NCBI RefSeq assembly: GCF_900455735.1
Contig: NZ_UAUI01000011.1
Span: 434,001 to 498,000, forward strand
Length of the DNA stretch: 64,000 nt
From: Rhodococcus wratislaviensis
Lineage (GTDB): Bacteria; Actinomycetota; Actinomycetes; Mycobacteriales; Mycobacteriaceae
Direction: 5' to 3'
The notes below the pieces were generated by a model. It saw nothing but the letters and a program-made list of their open reading frames with translations. It had not been told where the DNA came from and searched no databases. Below, in pieces: positions 43,576 to 51,817 of the stretch. Within the stretch, counting starts at the first letter, position 1, and every line of letters begins with the position of its first letter. The translations under genes were made by a program, and so were the position numbers.

Positions 43576-44798
43576 CGGACGGCCAGTGCGGTCAGAAGAT
43601 CCACGAACGTGATTCCCTCGTTTGTCACGCCGAACACCTTCGCCCGGACGAGTGTCTTCTCGGCCCAGCTGCGGTGCGGGCGCATTTCGTTCATCTTGTT
43701 GCGATAGCCCGACGCCTGGACGCCGCCGACGCTCTCGGCGCCGAGAATGTCGAGCGCATCGTGGTACTCCTCGTGCGTCACCGCGGATAGGGCGTGTACG
43801 GCCGCGACGTGCGTCGGGTGGATGACCGTCTTCCCCTGGATGCCGTTGGCACGGTCGAGGGCGATCTCCCGCAGCAGGCCGTCCAGATCCCGGCTGACCA
43901 GCTGCTGACGGAACCGCACCTCGTTGTGTTCCTCGAACGGCGTGGCGCGCAGGGTCGGCCGGAACATCCGCTCGTGGTCGGCGAAGTACTCCCACACCGG
44001 ACCGGTGATGACGTGTCCGGTGTCGTCGGCCCGGCCCAGGAAGTTGACGATGCCGGCAATCGCGTCCGCGACCACCCGCACGTCGTAGATCGTCAGGTCG
44101 CGGTCGCGGCGGATGCCGAACGTGGCACACATGTCGGTGGCGCCGATGCGCACGGCGAGGATCCGCTCGCGGTGTTCGACGAGCAGTTCGCCGATCTTCG
44201 CGAGTTCGTCGTCGCGGGTCTCCCGGTGCACCAGTGCCGGCGATTCGAGCACCGGCATCGCGTACAGGTGTTTGCCGAGCCGCTCCGACGCTGCGGCCAG
44301 CTCGTCGAGGAAGGCACGTCCCGTCGCACTACCGAACTTCGGAATCACGAATCCGGACAACACCTCGACGCCGGTGGTCAGCAGGTCGGCGATTCGCCGA
44401 AGGTCCTCGGCGGCCCGTACCCGGACGAACAACTGCATCCGCGCACCACCGTGGACCGCGAGTCGATCGAGCGCGTCGACGGCGTTGAGCAGCGCCGCTT
44501 CCACCTGGTCGTCGGCCACCGCGTCCTCGAGGTCCAGGACCATCGAGCACACACCGTCACCGGACCGGCGGAGGATGGTGTCCGCGAGGTCGGACCTCGT
44601 CGCAGGCACGTACAGCGTCGCGCCCAGCGCCACGGCCAGCACCGTTCGATCCTCGTCGGGCCCGAGAGCCTGCGGAGCGTGCAGGAACAGCCGGCCGTGC
44701 GTCTCGGGATCGAGGTGGTGGAAGTGCCGCACGTGCCGCACCGCCGCCGTCTCACCTGGCGGCACCGCCGCCGACATGATCTCTTCGCTAATGCTCAT
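43572..44798 (-). CDS. CitE/HpcH-like C-C lyase of the Ter cluster
   Basis: 408 aa TIM-barrel enzyme of the HpcH/HpaI aldolase-citrate lyase beta family. LYVPATRSDLADTILRR, the metal-binding VLDLEDAVADDQ, FVIPKFGSATG and KTVIHPTHVAAVHAL are present. Ter-cluster versions are longer than CitE (about 290) by an N-terminal extension and a C-terminal SGYRNKMNEMRPHRSWAEK segment. GGGGG upstream of ATG 44798. First of four genes linked by 4-base overlaps; 12 bases downstream of the coiled-coil gene. Confidence 0.85.
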   Translation of the reverse strand: MSISEEIMSAAVPPGETAAVRHVRHFHHLDPETHGRLFLHAPQALGPDEDRTVLAVALGATLYVPATRSDLADTILRRSGDGVCSMVLDLEDAVADDQVEAALLNAVDALDRLAVHGGARMQLFVRVRAAEDLRRIADLLTTGVEVLSGFVIPKFGSATGRAFLDELAAASERLGKHLYAMPVLESPALVHRETRDDELAKIGELLVEHRERILAVRIGATDMCATFGIRRDRDLTIYDVRVVADAIAGIVNFLGRADDTGHVITGPVWEYFADHERMFRPTLRATPFEEHNEVRFRQQLVSRDLDGLLREIALDRANGIQGKTVIHPTHVAAVHALSAVTHEEYHDALDILGAESVGGVQASGYRNKMNEMRPHRSWAEKTLVRAKVFGVTNEGITFVDLLTALAVR

Positions 44799-44810
44799 CG
44801 TCCCCCCGTG

Positions 44811-46007
44811 TCATCGCTGTCCTGTGTGTCCTCTCATCTTCTGAACCACCTCGGCAATGAAGGCCGACACGGCATCGAGCTGGGCGACGTACGCCCAGTA
44901 GTCGGGATGCCTCCCGGTCAGTGTCCCTGCAATCCGGTCGATCCGCTCGAGCTGAGCGTCGAGGACCGACCCCCATTCCCGCACGAGACCACGATTGACA
45001 GCCAACATCTGGGCGTCGCGGAGGCGAAATCTGATCTCGTTCTCCTTGGCCCGTGGGTTCTCGCGGACCTCCCGCAGCAACAGCAGGCGATCGGTGACGC
45101 CGTCGACGTTCGCCTCGGCGTCGACCAGATGGGTCCGCGCGGCGGCGGTCAGATCCAGCGCCCCCTCCGGATTTCCCGCGGTCAGAGCGTTCTGCGCCTG
45201 CTGCAGATCGGTTTGCGCCTGCTCGATGTGCCTGCGGCTCTCGCGGTCGTTGTGGACGAGATCCGCCGAACTGGCCGCGTTGAACTCGCGCAGCAGGGCG
45301 GAGTAGGCGGGCGCGAGCCGTTCCGCCCGCGTCTGCACCGCGGCGATCCTCGTCGTCACCGACGACACGGCGTGAGCGGCGTCCAGTTCCTTGGACGGGG
45401 CCGCGGCCAGCGCCTTCTCGAGCGCCGCCGACTCCTCCCGCACACGCGCTGCCGCTTCGCGGACCGGGTTGGCTCCTCGGGCGCCCTGCAGCGCCACGAC
45501 CGCGGCGTCGAGTGCCGCTCCCCGGTTGCGCACCGACGGGTAGCCGGCGTACGCGGCGCCCTCGGTCTGCACCCGCTGCTGCGCCGCGGAGGCGACCTGA
45601 AGCGCCTGCTGGGCGAGCTGGGGCACGGCCGCCAGCATCGCGGTCGACTCCTCGAGATGGCCCCGATGTGTGCGATAGAACTCGTCGAGGGACTGCGTCG
45701 CCGCCACCAACTGCCGCGTCACCTGCTCGTACGCGGCGGCCGCCGCGGGTGACTGCACGTTCTCGAACTGGTCTTCCGCCGCCAGATACGCCGTCGCGGC
45801 CTGGTAGCACCCGTCGCGAACCGGTTCCCAGGCCCGCCGAATTCCGCGTTCCGGAGTCAGCTGGTCCGAGGCGTCCACAGCCGCGGCGGCGATGCTCTGC
45901 CGGTTGTCCATATCGAGAAACGCTGCGACCATCGTGTCGTGGGCGCGACGAGCCGAGTCGTCGCCCCGGGCTCTTCCTCGGAAGCGTCCCGCCCATCCGC
46001 TCGTCAC
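44811..46007 (-). CDS. Coiled-coil/helical protein of the Ter cluster
   Basis: 398 aa, almost entirely helical, rich in Ala, Gln, Glu and Arg; heptad-like stretches at about 60-340. Short opening motif GWAGRFRGRARGDD then FLDMDNRQ. No enzymatic motif. Homologous proteins accompany actinobacterial ter genes; possibly a scaffold like TelA. GTG 46007 is inferred as a leaderless start since TACGAT sits 7 bases upstream. It precedes the lyase gene by 12 bases and is divergent from a TerD gene. Confidence 0.65.
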   Translation of the reverse strand: MTSGWAGRFRGRARGDDSARRAHDTMVAAFLDMDNRQSIAAAAVDASDQLTPERGIRRAWEPVRDGCYQAATAYLAAEDQFENVQSPAAAAAYEQVTRQLVAATQSLDEFYRTHRGHLEESTAMLAAVPQLAQQALQVASAAQQRVQTEGAAYAGYPSVRNRGAALDAAVVALQGARGANPVREAAARVREESAALEKALAAAPSKELDAAHAVSSVTTRIAAVQTRAERLAPAYSALLREFNAASSADLVHNDRESRRHIEQAQTDLQQAQNALTAGNPEGALDLTAAARTHLVDAEANVDGVTDRLLLLREVRENPRAKENEIRFRLRDAQMLAVNRGLVREWGSVLDAQLERIDRIAGTLTGRHPDYWAYVAQLDAVSAFIAEVVQKMRGHTGQR

Positions 46008-46014
46008 GTCCTGA

Positions 46015-46020
46015 ATCGTA
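46015..46020 (-). promoter_or_regulatory. -10 box of the coiled-coil/Ter enzyme operon
   Basis: Minus strand TACGAT, 7 bases before GTG 46007. Consistent with a leaderless transcript for the long operon. Confidence 0.4.
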
Positions 46021-46190
46021 CTGGTCGGGCCGACAACACCGAGTGGTCCGGAATTGCCTGTGCACAAACCTGTGGACAGTTCGCGGGATGGGACAAGTCG
46101 GACAAATTCATTATCGTGGTGTTGCACGACGAACCCGGAACTTCGACAGCTGTCGAGGGTCCACCCACCTCCTCTCGAAAGGACCCCTGA

Positions 46191-46766
46191 ATGGGCGTCA
46201 GCTTGACCAAGGGCGGCAATGTTTCTCTCACGAAGGAGGCGCCGAACCTGACCGCGGTGGCTGTCGGACTCGGATGGGATGCCCGCTCGACCACCGGCAC
46301 CGACTTCGACCTCGACGCCAGCGCCATCGGTGCGGGTGCCGACAAGAAGGTCGTGTCGGACCAGCACTTCGTGTTCTTCAACAACCTGCGTTCCCCTGAC
46401 GGCTCGATCGAGCACATCGGCGACAACACCACCGGTGCGGGCGAGGGCGACGACGAGGTGATCAACGTCAACCTGGCGGCGGTCCCCGCGAACATCGAGA
46501 GCATCCTGTTCCCCGTCTCGATCTACGATGCGGAGACGCGTTCGCAGTCGTTCGGTCAGGTGCGCAACGCCTACATCCGCGTCGTCGACCAGGCCAACGG
46601 CAACGAGCTCGCCCGCTACGACCTGTCCGAGGATGCGTCGACCGAGACCGCTATGGTCTTCGGCGAGCTGTACCGCAACGGTGCGGAGTGGAAGTTCCGC
46701 GCCATCGGCCAGGGCTACGCGTCCGGGCTGGCCGGTATCGCCCGGGACTACGGCGTCAACGTCTGA
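46191..46766 (+). CDS. TerD/TerE-type tellurium-resistance stress protein
   Basis: 191 aa, the canonical single-domain size. Starts MGVSLTKGGNVSLTKEAP; GLGWDARSTTGTDFDLDASA, FFNNLRSPDGSIEHIGDNTTG, GEGDDEVINVNL, and ELYRNGAEWKFRAIGQGYASGL are textbook TerD. The Asp/Glu loops bind Ca2+. AAGGA precedes ATG 46191. Own promoter in the 183-base gap from the divergent operon. A strong terminator follows. Confidence 0.95.
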   Translation: MGVSLTKGGNVSLTKEAPNLTAVAVGLGWDARSTTGTDFDLDASAIGAGADKKVVSDQHFVFFNNLRSPDGSIEHIGDNTTGAGEGDDEVINVNLAAVPANIESILFPVSIYDAETRSQSFGQVRNAYIRVVDQANGNELARYDLSEDASTETAMVFGELYRNGAEWKFRAIGQGYASGLAGIARDYGVNV

Positions 46767-46785
46767 CAGTCGTTTCGTTCTCCAG

Positions 46786-46828
46786 CCGGGGGAGGGTTTC
46801 ACGGCCCTGACGTGAAACCCTCCCCCGG
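46786..46828 (+). terminator. Strong hairpin after terD-like gene
   Basis: 18-bp perfect arms at 46786-46803 and 46811-46828 with a 7-base loop (GCCCTGA), 20 bases past the stop. Confidence 0.85.
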
Positions 46829-46884
46829 TGTTCGTCCACCTGCAGTAGCCACCCTGCATGCCCACTAGAGAAAGGCCACGCTTC

Positions 46885-48027
46885 GTGGTTCTGCGAATAT
46901 TCGGTCTCTCCTTCGCCGTGACGGTGATCTCCCTCATCATCGCGGCGATCTACGGAGGCCCCCAGGCCGTCCTCCTCGTGGTGATCCTGTCGATCCTCGA
47001 GATCTCGCTGTCCTTCGACAACGCCGTCATCAACGCCACCGTGCTGCGCCGCATGAGCGAGTTCTGGCAGAAGATCTTCCTCACCGTCGGCATCGTCATC
47101 GCGGTGTTCGGCATGCGCCTGGTCTTCCCCCTCGTCATCGTGTGGCTCGCGTCCGGCCTCGGCCCCGTCGCCGCCCTCGACCTGGCCCTGAACCCGCCTG
47201 CCGACGGCGCCGCGTACTTCCCCGACGGCAGCGCCAGCTACGAAACCCTGCTCACCGACGCGCACCCGCAGATCGCGGCGTTCGGTGGCATGTTCCTGCT
47301 GATGCTGTTCCTCGGCTTCATCCTGGAAGAGCGCGAGATCACCTGGCTGTCCTGGCTGGAGAAGCCCCTCGCCCGCGCCGGCAAGCTCGACCAGCTGGCC
47401 GTCATCATCGCCGGCGCCCTGCTGCTGATCACCGCCGCGTACATCGCCCCCGAGGACACGGTCTCCACGGTGATGATCGCCGGCGTCCTCGGCATGGTCA
47501 CCTACATCGCCGTCAACGGTCTCGGTGAGCTGTTCAACACACCCGAGGAAGACGAAGGCGGCGAACCGGTCGCAGGGTCCACGGGCGGACCGACCGAGCT
47601 GGCCAAAGCCACCGGTAAGGCCGGGTTCTTCCTGTTCCTCTACCTCGAGGTCCTCGACGCGTCGTTCTCCTTCGACGGTGTGATCGGCGCGTTCGCGATC
47701 ACGTCCGACCCGATCATCATCGCCCTCGGCCTCGGCTTCGTCGGCGCGATGTTCGTCCGTTCCATCACGGTGTTCCTCGTCCGCAAGGGCACCCTGTCGG
47801 ACTACGTGTACCTCGAGCACGGCGCCCACTGGGCCATCGGCGCACTGGCCGTGATCCTGCTGGTGTCCATCGGCTACCACGTCAACGAGAACGTCACCGG
47901 ACTCGTCGGCGTCGCCCTCATCGGTGCCGCCTTCATCTCCAGCATCGTCCGCAACCGCAAGGCCGTCGCGGCGGCCGGCAAAGCGGAAGACGACGTGGAC
48001 GAGCAGAACCCGGTGTCCGTCGGCTAG
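46885..48027 (+). CDS. TerC-like/DUF475 integral membrane protein
   Basis: 380 aa with about nine membrane segments. Two acidic membrane motifs, LEISLSFDNAVINATVL and LEVLDASFSFDGVIGAF, carry the Asp/Asn pairs of the TerC/Alx type and are probably a metal (Mn2+ or Ca2+) site. GTG 46885 has AGAAAGG 10 bases upstream; an in-frame ATG at 46858 gives a 9-residue longer form but has no ribosome site. TerC and TerD form the membrane/cytoplasm core of Ter systems. Confidence 0.88.
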   Translation: MVLRIFGLSFAVTVISLIIAAIYGGPQAVLLVVILSILEISLSFDNAVINATVLRRMSEFWQKIFLTVGIVIAVFGMRLVFPLVIVWLASGLGPVAALDLALNPPADGAAYFPDGSASYETLLTDAHPQIAAFGGMFLLMLFLGFILEEREITWLSWLEKPLARAGKLDQLAVIIAGALLLITAAYIAPEDTVSTVMIAGVLGMVTYIAVNGLGELFNTPEEDEGGEPVAGSTGGPTELAKATGKAGFFLFLYLEVLDASFSFDGVIGAFAITSDPIIIALGLGFVGAMFVRSITVFLVRKGTLSDYVYLEHGAHWAIGALAVILLVSIGYHVNENVTGLVGVALIGAAFISSIVRNRKAVAAAGKAEDDVDEQNPVSVG

Positions 48028-48048
48028 GTTCTGCCTGTACTCACATCC

Positions 48049-48087
48049 AGCGGCAGTGCTCGTGACTCGGTCACGAGCACTGCCGCT
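48049..48087 (+). terminator. Perfect 18-bp hairpin after TerC-like gene
   Basis: Arms 48049-48066 and 48070-48087 exactly complementary, 3-base loop TCG. Separates the TerC-like gene from the AIM24 operon. Confidence 0.85.
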
Positions 48088-48107
48088 CGACACTGGAAAG
48101 GGCACCC

Positions 48108-48731
48108 ATGGGGCGGCTGCTCGAGAAGTCCACGAAGGTGGTGGAGGCGCAACTCGCCGGAACCACCATCCGGGCGATACAGGGTTCGATGATCGCCTAT
48201 GAGGGCAACGTCAACTTCAAGTCGGCGGGTTTCGGCGGCGGTGACGGTGTGCTCGCCGGCATGAAGCGGCGTGCCACCGGCGAGGCGCTGTCGTTGATGG
48301 AATGCTCCGGTCACGGTGTCGTGTACCTCGCGGTGGGCGGTCAGTACGTCTCCGTCGTCGACCTGGCGAACGAGACCCTGCAGGTGGAGTCGCAGCAGCT
48401 GCTCGCCTTGAGCGGCAACCTGAACACCAACGTCACGTTCACCGGACTGCGCGGCGGGGTCGGCGGTCAGGGCCTGTTCACCACGACCGTCTCCGGCCAG
48501 GGGCAGGTGGCACTGCTGTCGGCGGGCGGGCCACTCATTCACCTCGAGGTGTCGCCGCAGTACCCGCTGGTGGTCGACCCCGACGCATTCGTCTCGGCGC
48601 GCGGGCAGGTCACGCAGTCGTTCGTGACCGACGTGTCGTGGCGTAACGCCGTCGGCCAGGGCAACGGCGAGGCCTTCTCCCTCAAATGGGACGGTCACGG
48701 CGTCGTCTCCATTCAACCGGCAGAGCGGTGA
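48108..48731 (+). CDS. AIM24 family protein 1
   Basis: 207 aa, beta-rich AIM24 fold. VEAQLAGTTIRAIQGSMIAYEGNV, GQGLFTTTVSGQGQVALLSAGG and PLVVDPDAFVSARGQVTQS are typical. AIM24 proteins are often linked to TerD and to membrane-associated stress functions, but the activity is unknown. ATG 48108 follows GGAAAGG. Overlaps the next gene by GTGA. Confidence 0.85.
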   Translation: MGRLLEKSTKVVEAQLAGTTIRAIQGSMIAYEGNVNFKSAGFGGGDGVLAGMKRRATGEALSLMECSGHGVVYLAVGGQYVSVVDLANETLQVESQQLLALSGNLNTNVTFTGLRGGVGGQGLFTTTVSGQGQVALLSAGGPLIHLEVSPQYPLVVDPDAFVSARGQVTQSFVTDVSWRNAVGQGNGEAFSLKWDGHGVVSIQPAER

Positions 48732-49435
48732 GCCCCATGGTCTTCTCGAAAGTGAACTCGAAGGTCGTCAAGGTCGACGTCGGCGCCGCCGGCGGCGTGG
48801 TGGCGCGCACGGGTGCGATGCTGTTCTACACAGGCCAGGTCCAGTTCTCGCCGCATCAGGTGCCGGGTTCCCAGTCGATGGCGGGCATGGGTGGATTCAC
48901 CCGGATGGCCGGACGCATGATGCAGGGCGAGCACGAACGCACGATGCTTGCGCAGGGGCAGGGCGAGGTGCACTACGGTCACGCCGGACTCGAGGTGCAC
49001 GTCGTCGACATGTCGCAGGGCGGCGCGCTGTGCGTCGAGGCGTCCCGGCTGCTCGCGCACAATGCGGGACTGCAGAGTTCGGTGATCTCCGTGACCAGTC
49101 AGGGCGCTGGCGGCGGACGCGGCATGCTCGGCGCCCTGCGCGGCGCCGCTGCAGGCGCCCTCTCCGGTACCGGAATGTTCACGACGCAGCTGTCCGGGTA
49201 CGGGTCGGCGGTCCTCCTCGCGCACGGCGGCTTCATCGAACTGCCTGTGGGCGGCCCGAATCCGGTGTTCGTCGACCCCGACGCGTTCGTCGGCACGTAC
49301 GGGAGCGTCCAGGTGGAACTGAAATCCGCCGTCGGCTGGCGTGAGGCCATGGGCCGCGGTGTCGGGGAAGCGATGCAATTGCAGTGCACGGGTCAGGGCA
49401 TCGTCTACGTTCAGGCTTCGGAGGAGAAACTGTGA
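48728..49435 (+). CDS. AIM24 family protein 2
   Basis: 235 aa. ARTGAMLFYTGQVQFSP, a methionine-rich insert (MAGMGGFTRMAGRMMQGEHE), GTGMFTTQLSGYGSAVLLAHGG and PVFVDPDAFVGTYGSVQ. The Met/Gly insert is not in the first copy. GTG 48728 is inferred from the 4-base overlap; ATG 48737 is possible. Confidence 0.83.
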   Translation: MSPMVFSKVNSKVVKVDVGAAGGVVARTGAMLFYTGQVQFSPHQVPGSQSMAGMGGFTRMAGRMMQGEHERTMLAQGQGEVHYGHAGLEVHVVDMSQGGALCVEASRLLAHNAGLQSSVISVTSQGAGGGRGMLGALRGAAAGALSGTGMFTTQLSGYGSAVLLAHGGFIELPVGGPNPVFVDPDAFVGTYGSVQVELKSAVGWREAMGRGVGEAMQLQCTGQGIVYVQASEEKL

Positions 49436-50187
49436 CCGCCATCCACAATCCGTCGACTCTCGGCGCCAGCGACAACATTCCCGACAACAGCTACGCGTTC
49501 TGCATCGACCTCACCGCGCCCTGGTTCATCCGCAAGGGTGCGATGATCGCCTACTACGGGCAGATGCAGTTTCAGGCACTGACCCACGGATTGCACGGCG
49601 CCGCACTGCACATGGTCGCCAACCAATTCTCGGCGCCGCTGTACATGGGCGACTACGCGGTGGCCGAAGGATTCGGGAAACTGATCATCGGCGACCGCGG
49701 TTACGACATCAACTCGTACGACCTCGACGACGGCAACCTCACCATCCGGGCGTCGAATCTCCTTGCGTTCGAACCGGGTCTGGCCCTGAACCAGTCCATC
49801 GTCCCCGGCTTCCTGACACTCATCGGGACGGGCAAGTTCCTGGCGTCGTCCAACGGCCCGGTGATGTTCGCCGAGCCGCCGCTGCGGATCGACCCCGAGG
49901 CGCTCGTCGGGTGGGCCGACTGCCCGTCCCCGAGTCACCATTACGACCAGGGGTGGATCAGCAACTTCCTCGCGGCAGGCGCCCACATGATGGGAATCAA
50001 CTCCGGGGAGGAACGGCAGTTCGACTTCACCGGCGCCGGAACGGTTCTGATCCAGTCGAGCGAGAAGGTCCTCAGCGACACGCATGTCGTGCGCAGCATC
50101 GAGGGTCAGATCCACGGCATCACCCCCAGCGGTCTGCAACGGCTCAACGGAGTGATCGCCGCCAAGCTGGCGGAGCAGCCTCGCTGA
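49432..50187 (+). CDS. AIM24 family protein 3
   Basis: 251 aa. IRKGAMIAYYGQMQFQAL, GDRGYDINSYDLDDGNLTIR, GTGKFLASSNGPVMFAE and a C-terminal GINSGEERQFDFTGAGTVLI. GTG 49432 is preceded by GAGGAG and overlaps the second copy by GTGA. The three consecutive copies are divergent, so they probably build a hetero-oligomer. Confidence 0.85.
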   Translation: MTAIHNPSTLGASDNIPDNSYAFCIDLTAPWFIRKGAMIAYYGQMQFQALTHGLHGAALHMVANQFSAPLYMGDYAVAEGFGKLIIGDRGYDINSYDLDDGNLTIRASNLLAFEPGLALNQSIVPGFLTLIGTGKFLASSNGPVMFAEPPLRIDPEALVGWADCPSPSHHYDQGWISNFLAAGAHMMGINSGEERQFDFTGAGTVLIQSSEKVLSDTHVVRSIEGQIHGITPSGLQRLNGVIAAKLAEQPR

Positions 50188-50249
50188 CATCCAGGAGATT
50201 GACAGGCTGAGCGAAGAGTTGTGGCAGGGACGGGGAGCAATCTGATCTG

Positions 50250-50267
50250 TGTCAGGAAGTTCTGACA
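50250..50267. promoter_or_regulatory. TGTCAG-N6-CTGACA inverted repeat
   Basis: Six-base perfect arms, 30 bases upstream of the small secreted protein gene, in its promoter gap. Confidence 0.35.
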
Positions 50268-50297
50268 CCGCATCCGATACGTTCCAGGAGGAACCGC

Positions 50298-50531
50298 ATG
50301 AAGTCCGTCGTGACCAAGGCCGTCGCAACCGGTGGTATCGCCCTCGCAGCCCTCGGCATCGGAGCCGGCGTTGCCAGCGCCGACCCGGTGGGCCACAACA
50401 ACCCCGCCCCCGCCCAGCAACAGCAGCAGGCCCCGCAGCCTCAGCAGCAGCAGCACGCTCCGCAGCAGCAGGCACCCGCGCCGAGCCCGCACGGATTCTG
50501 GTTCTTCGGGACCTGGGTTCCCCTGCCCTGA
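50298..50531 (+). CDS. Small secreted Pro/Gln-rich protein
   Basis: 77 aa. Residues 1-28 form a classical signal peptide (KS VVTK basic start, hydrophobic core GGIALAALGIGAG, cleavage near ASADP). The mature part is about 50 residues, an uninterrupted Gln/Pro/Ala tract, ending in FWFFGTWVPLP, an aromatic tail. Clear AGGAGG before ATG. Function unknown; a cell-wall or surface-associated peptide is plausible. Confidence 0.85.
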   Translation: MKSVVTKAVATGGIALAALGIGAGVASADPVGHNNPAPAQQQQQAPQPQQQQHAPQQQAPAPSPHGFWFFGTWVPLP

Positions 50532-50551
50532 TCTGCGTTCCCCTCGCAGGG

Positions 50552-50596
50552 CGAAGGTGCCCTTCGACGCTCCCACGGCGCCGAAGGGCACCTTCG
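50552..50596. terminator. 15-bp hairpin between secreted protein and convergent gene
   Basis: Arms 50552-50566 and 50582-50596 perfectly complementary, 15-base loop. Serves the gene at 50298 and, on the other strand, the gene ending at 50615. Confidence 0.75.
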
Positions 50597-50614
50597 TCTG
50601 TCTACCCGCGATGA

Positions 50615-51097
50615 CTAGCGGGCGGGTCGCATACTCGGATTCGGGCCGAGAGTGATCGTCCGGGTTCTCGGCAGCAGTCCTATTTCCTTCCACCCCGCGG
50701 TCAGCGTGATCGTTCCCGACTCCGGGTAGTCGCTGATCCAGTAGTGCGGCGCGGAATGATATTCGGACGCGTCCTCGGCATCGGACTTCGACGTCGAATG
50801 CGGGTGCCGGGGATCGGCGACACCCTCCATGTCGTCGACCTGCACGTTCACTGCGAGATACGACCACCGCGCCGACGGGTCGTCGGGATCGTCCAGGGGA
50901 CGCGTCTCGTGGCGCGCCAGATCAGCGGATCTGCCTCTCGCCGTCAGCTCGACGCGCAGCAGCATGCCCGTCGGGTGCGCGACGACCTCCGACAGGCGCA
51001 GGCTCAGGTCGCGGCTCGTCACGAGCTCCACCGGCCCGTGCACCACGATTCCCTCCGTGGCAGGCGGCGGTGCCGCCGGCCACCGTCTCCTGCGCAT
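50615..51097 (-). CDS. Hypothetical protein (160 aa)
   Basis: No family recognised. No signal peptide; basic N terminus, then beta-rich (VELVTSRDLSLRLSEVVAHP, GMLLRVELTARG). C-terminal part (HYWISDYPESGTITLTAGWKEIGL) suggests a beta-sandwich fold. ATG start ambiguous with in-frame starts downstream. Alone on its strand. Confidence 0.6.
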   Translation of the reverse strand: MRRRRWPAAPPPATEGIVVHGPVELVTSRDLSLRLSEVVAHPTGMLLRVELTARGRSADLARHETRPLDDPDDPSARWSYLAVNVQVDDMEGVADPRHPHSTSKSDAEDASEYHSAPHYWISDYPESGTITLTAGWKEIGLLPRTRTITLGPNPSMRPAR

Positions 51098-51150
51098 GAC
51101 TCAATCGTCCCACCGGCTCCGACCGGCTGCCACAGCTACGTTTCGCACAC

Positions 51151-51600
51151 TCAGGGCAACTGGGCCATGCCGTACACGTTCGTCGCGCGGACCCGGAGTA
51201 CCTGCCGGTGCTCGGACACCATCGCGCGGCGGAACTCCTCCCAGTCGTCGTGCTCCTTTCCGGACGCGAGCCGGAACACGTCGACGAGTTCGTCCGCCGC
51301 CGCGTCGTGCGGATCCGCCGCGACCGCACTCAGCTCCGCATCTCCCTCCACGACCGCGTAGCTCCAGAAGTCGGTCGCGCTGACGTGCAGCGACACCCTC
51401 GGGTCGCGCGCGGCGTTCCGGGTCTTGGCCCGATCCGCCGTCACCGACACCCTCGCGGTCTGCGTGCCGGGGTCCCAGGCATAGATCACGTTGGACAATT
51501 GCGGGCGCCCGTCGCGTTTGATCGTCGCGAGGACCGCACGGTTGTGTGCGGCGACGAGGTCGAGAAGGGGGCGCCGGTCGTCATTCGCATCGAGGCTCAT
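51151..51600 (-). CDS. PPOX-class (split beta-barrel) FMN/F420-dependent oxidoreductase
   Basis: 149 aa. LVAAHNRAVLATIKRDGRPQLSNVIYAWD, RAKTRNAARDPRVSLHV and ATDFWSYAVVEGDAEL are characteristic of the small F420-binding flavin reductase-like family. Probably reduces a substrate with F420H2. ATG 51600. Terminates 54 bases from the preceding gene; possibly co-transcribed with the hypothetical gene. Confidence 0.85.
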   Translation of the reverse strand: MSLDANDDRRPLLDLVAAHNRAVLATIKRDGRPQLSNVIYAWDPGTQTARVSVTADRAKTRNAARDPRVSLHVSATDFWSYAVVEGDAELSAVAADPHDAAADELVDVFRLASGKEHDDWEEFRRAMVSEHRQVLRVRATNVYGMAQLP

Positions 51601-51678
51601 GACTCACCCAACCACTGACGCCGGCGCGGTGTTCCCGCGCGGGGGGCGCGGCTGCCCCCGGTCGCGATCAGGGCGCCC

Positions 51679-51748
51679 CTACCGACGAGTAGGGCGGTGG
51701 AGTCGCAAAATCATTGGCCGATAACGCGTTCCGACTACTCATCGGTAG
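51679..51748. repeat. Widely spaced inverted repeat in a promoter gap
   Basis: CTACCGACGAGTAG (51679-51692) and CTACTCATCGGTAG (51735-51748) pair with one mismatch across 42 bases. Located in the 217-base gap before the RCK gene. Such spacing suits DNA looping or a long RNA hairpin. Confidence 0.5.
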
Positions 51749-51817
51749 GCCTTCCCGTGTGGGATCTGCGGTTTTTCTCGGGTACGCTCTCGTGACCCCG
51801 AGCCGGAAGGACCACAC

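Noticed and set aside
43794-45752. 652-codon plus-strand frame across the CitE-like and coiled-coil genes
   Set aside because: Antisense shadow; the minus-strand genes have conserved motifs and 4-base overlaps.
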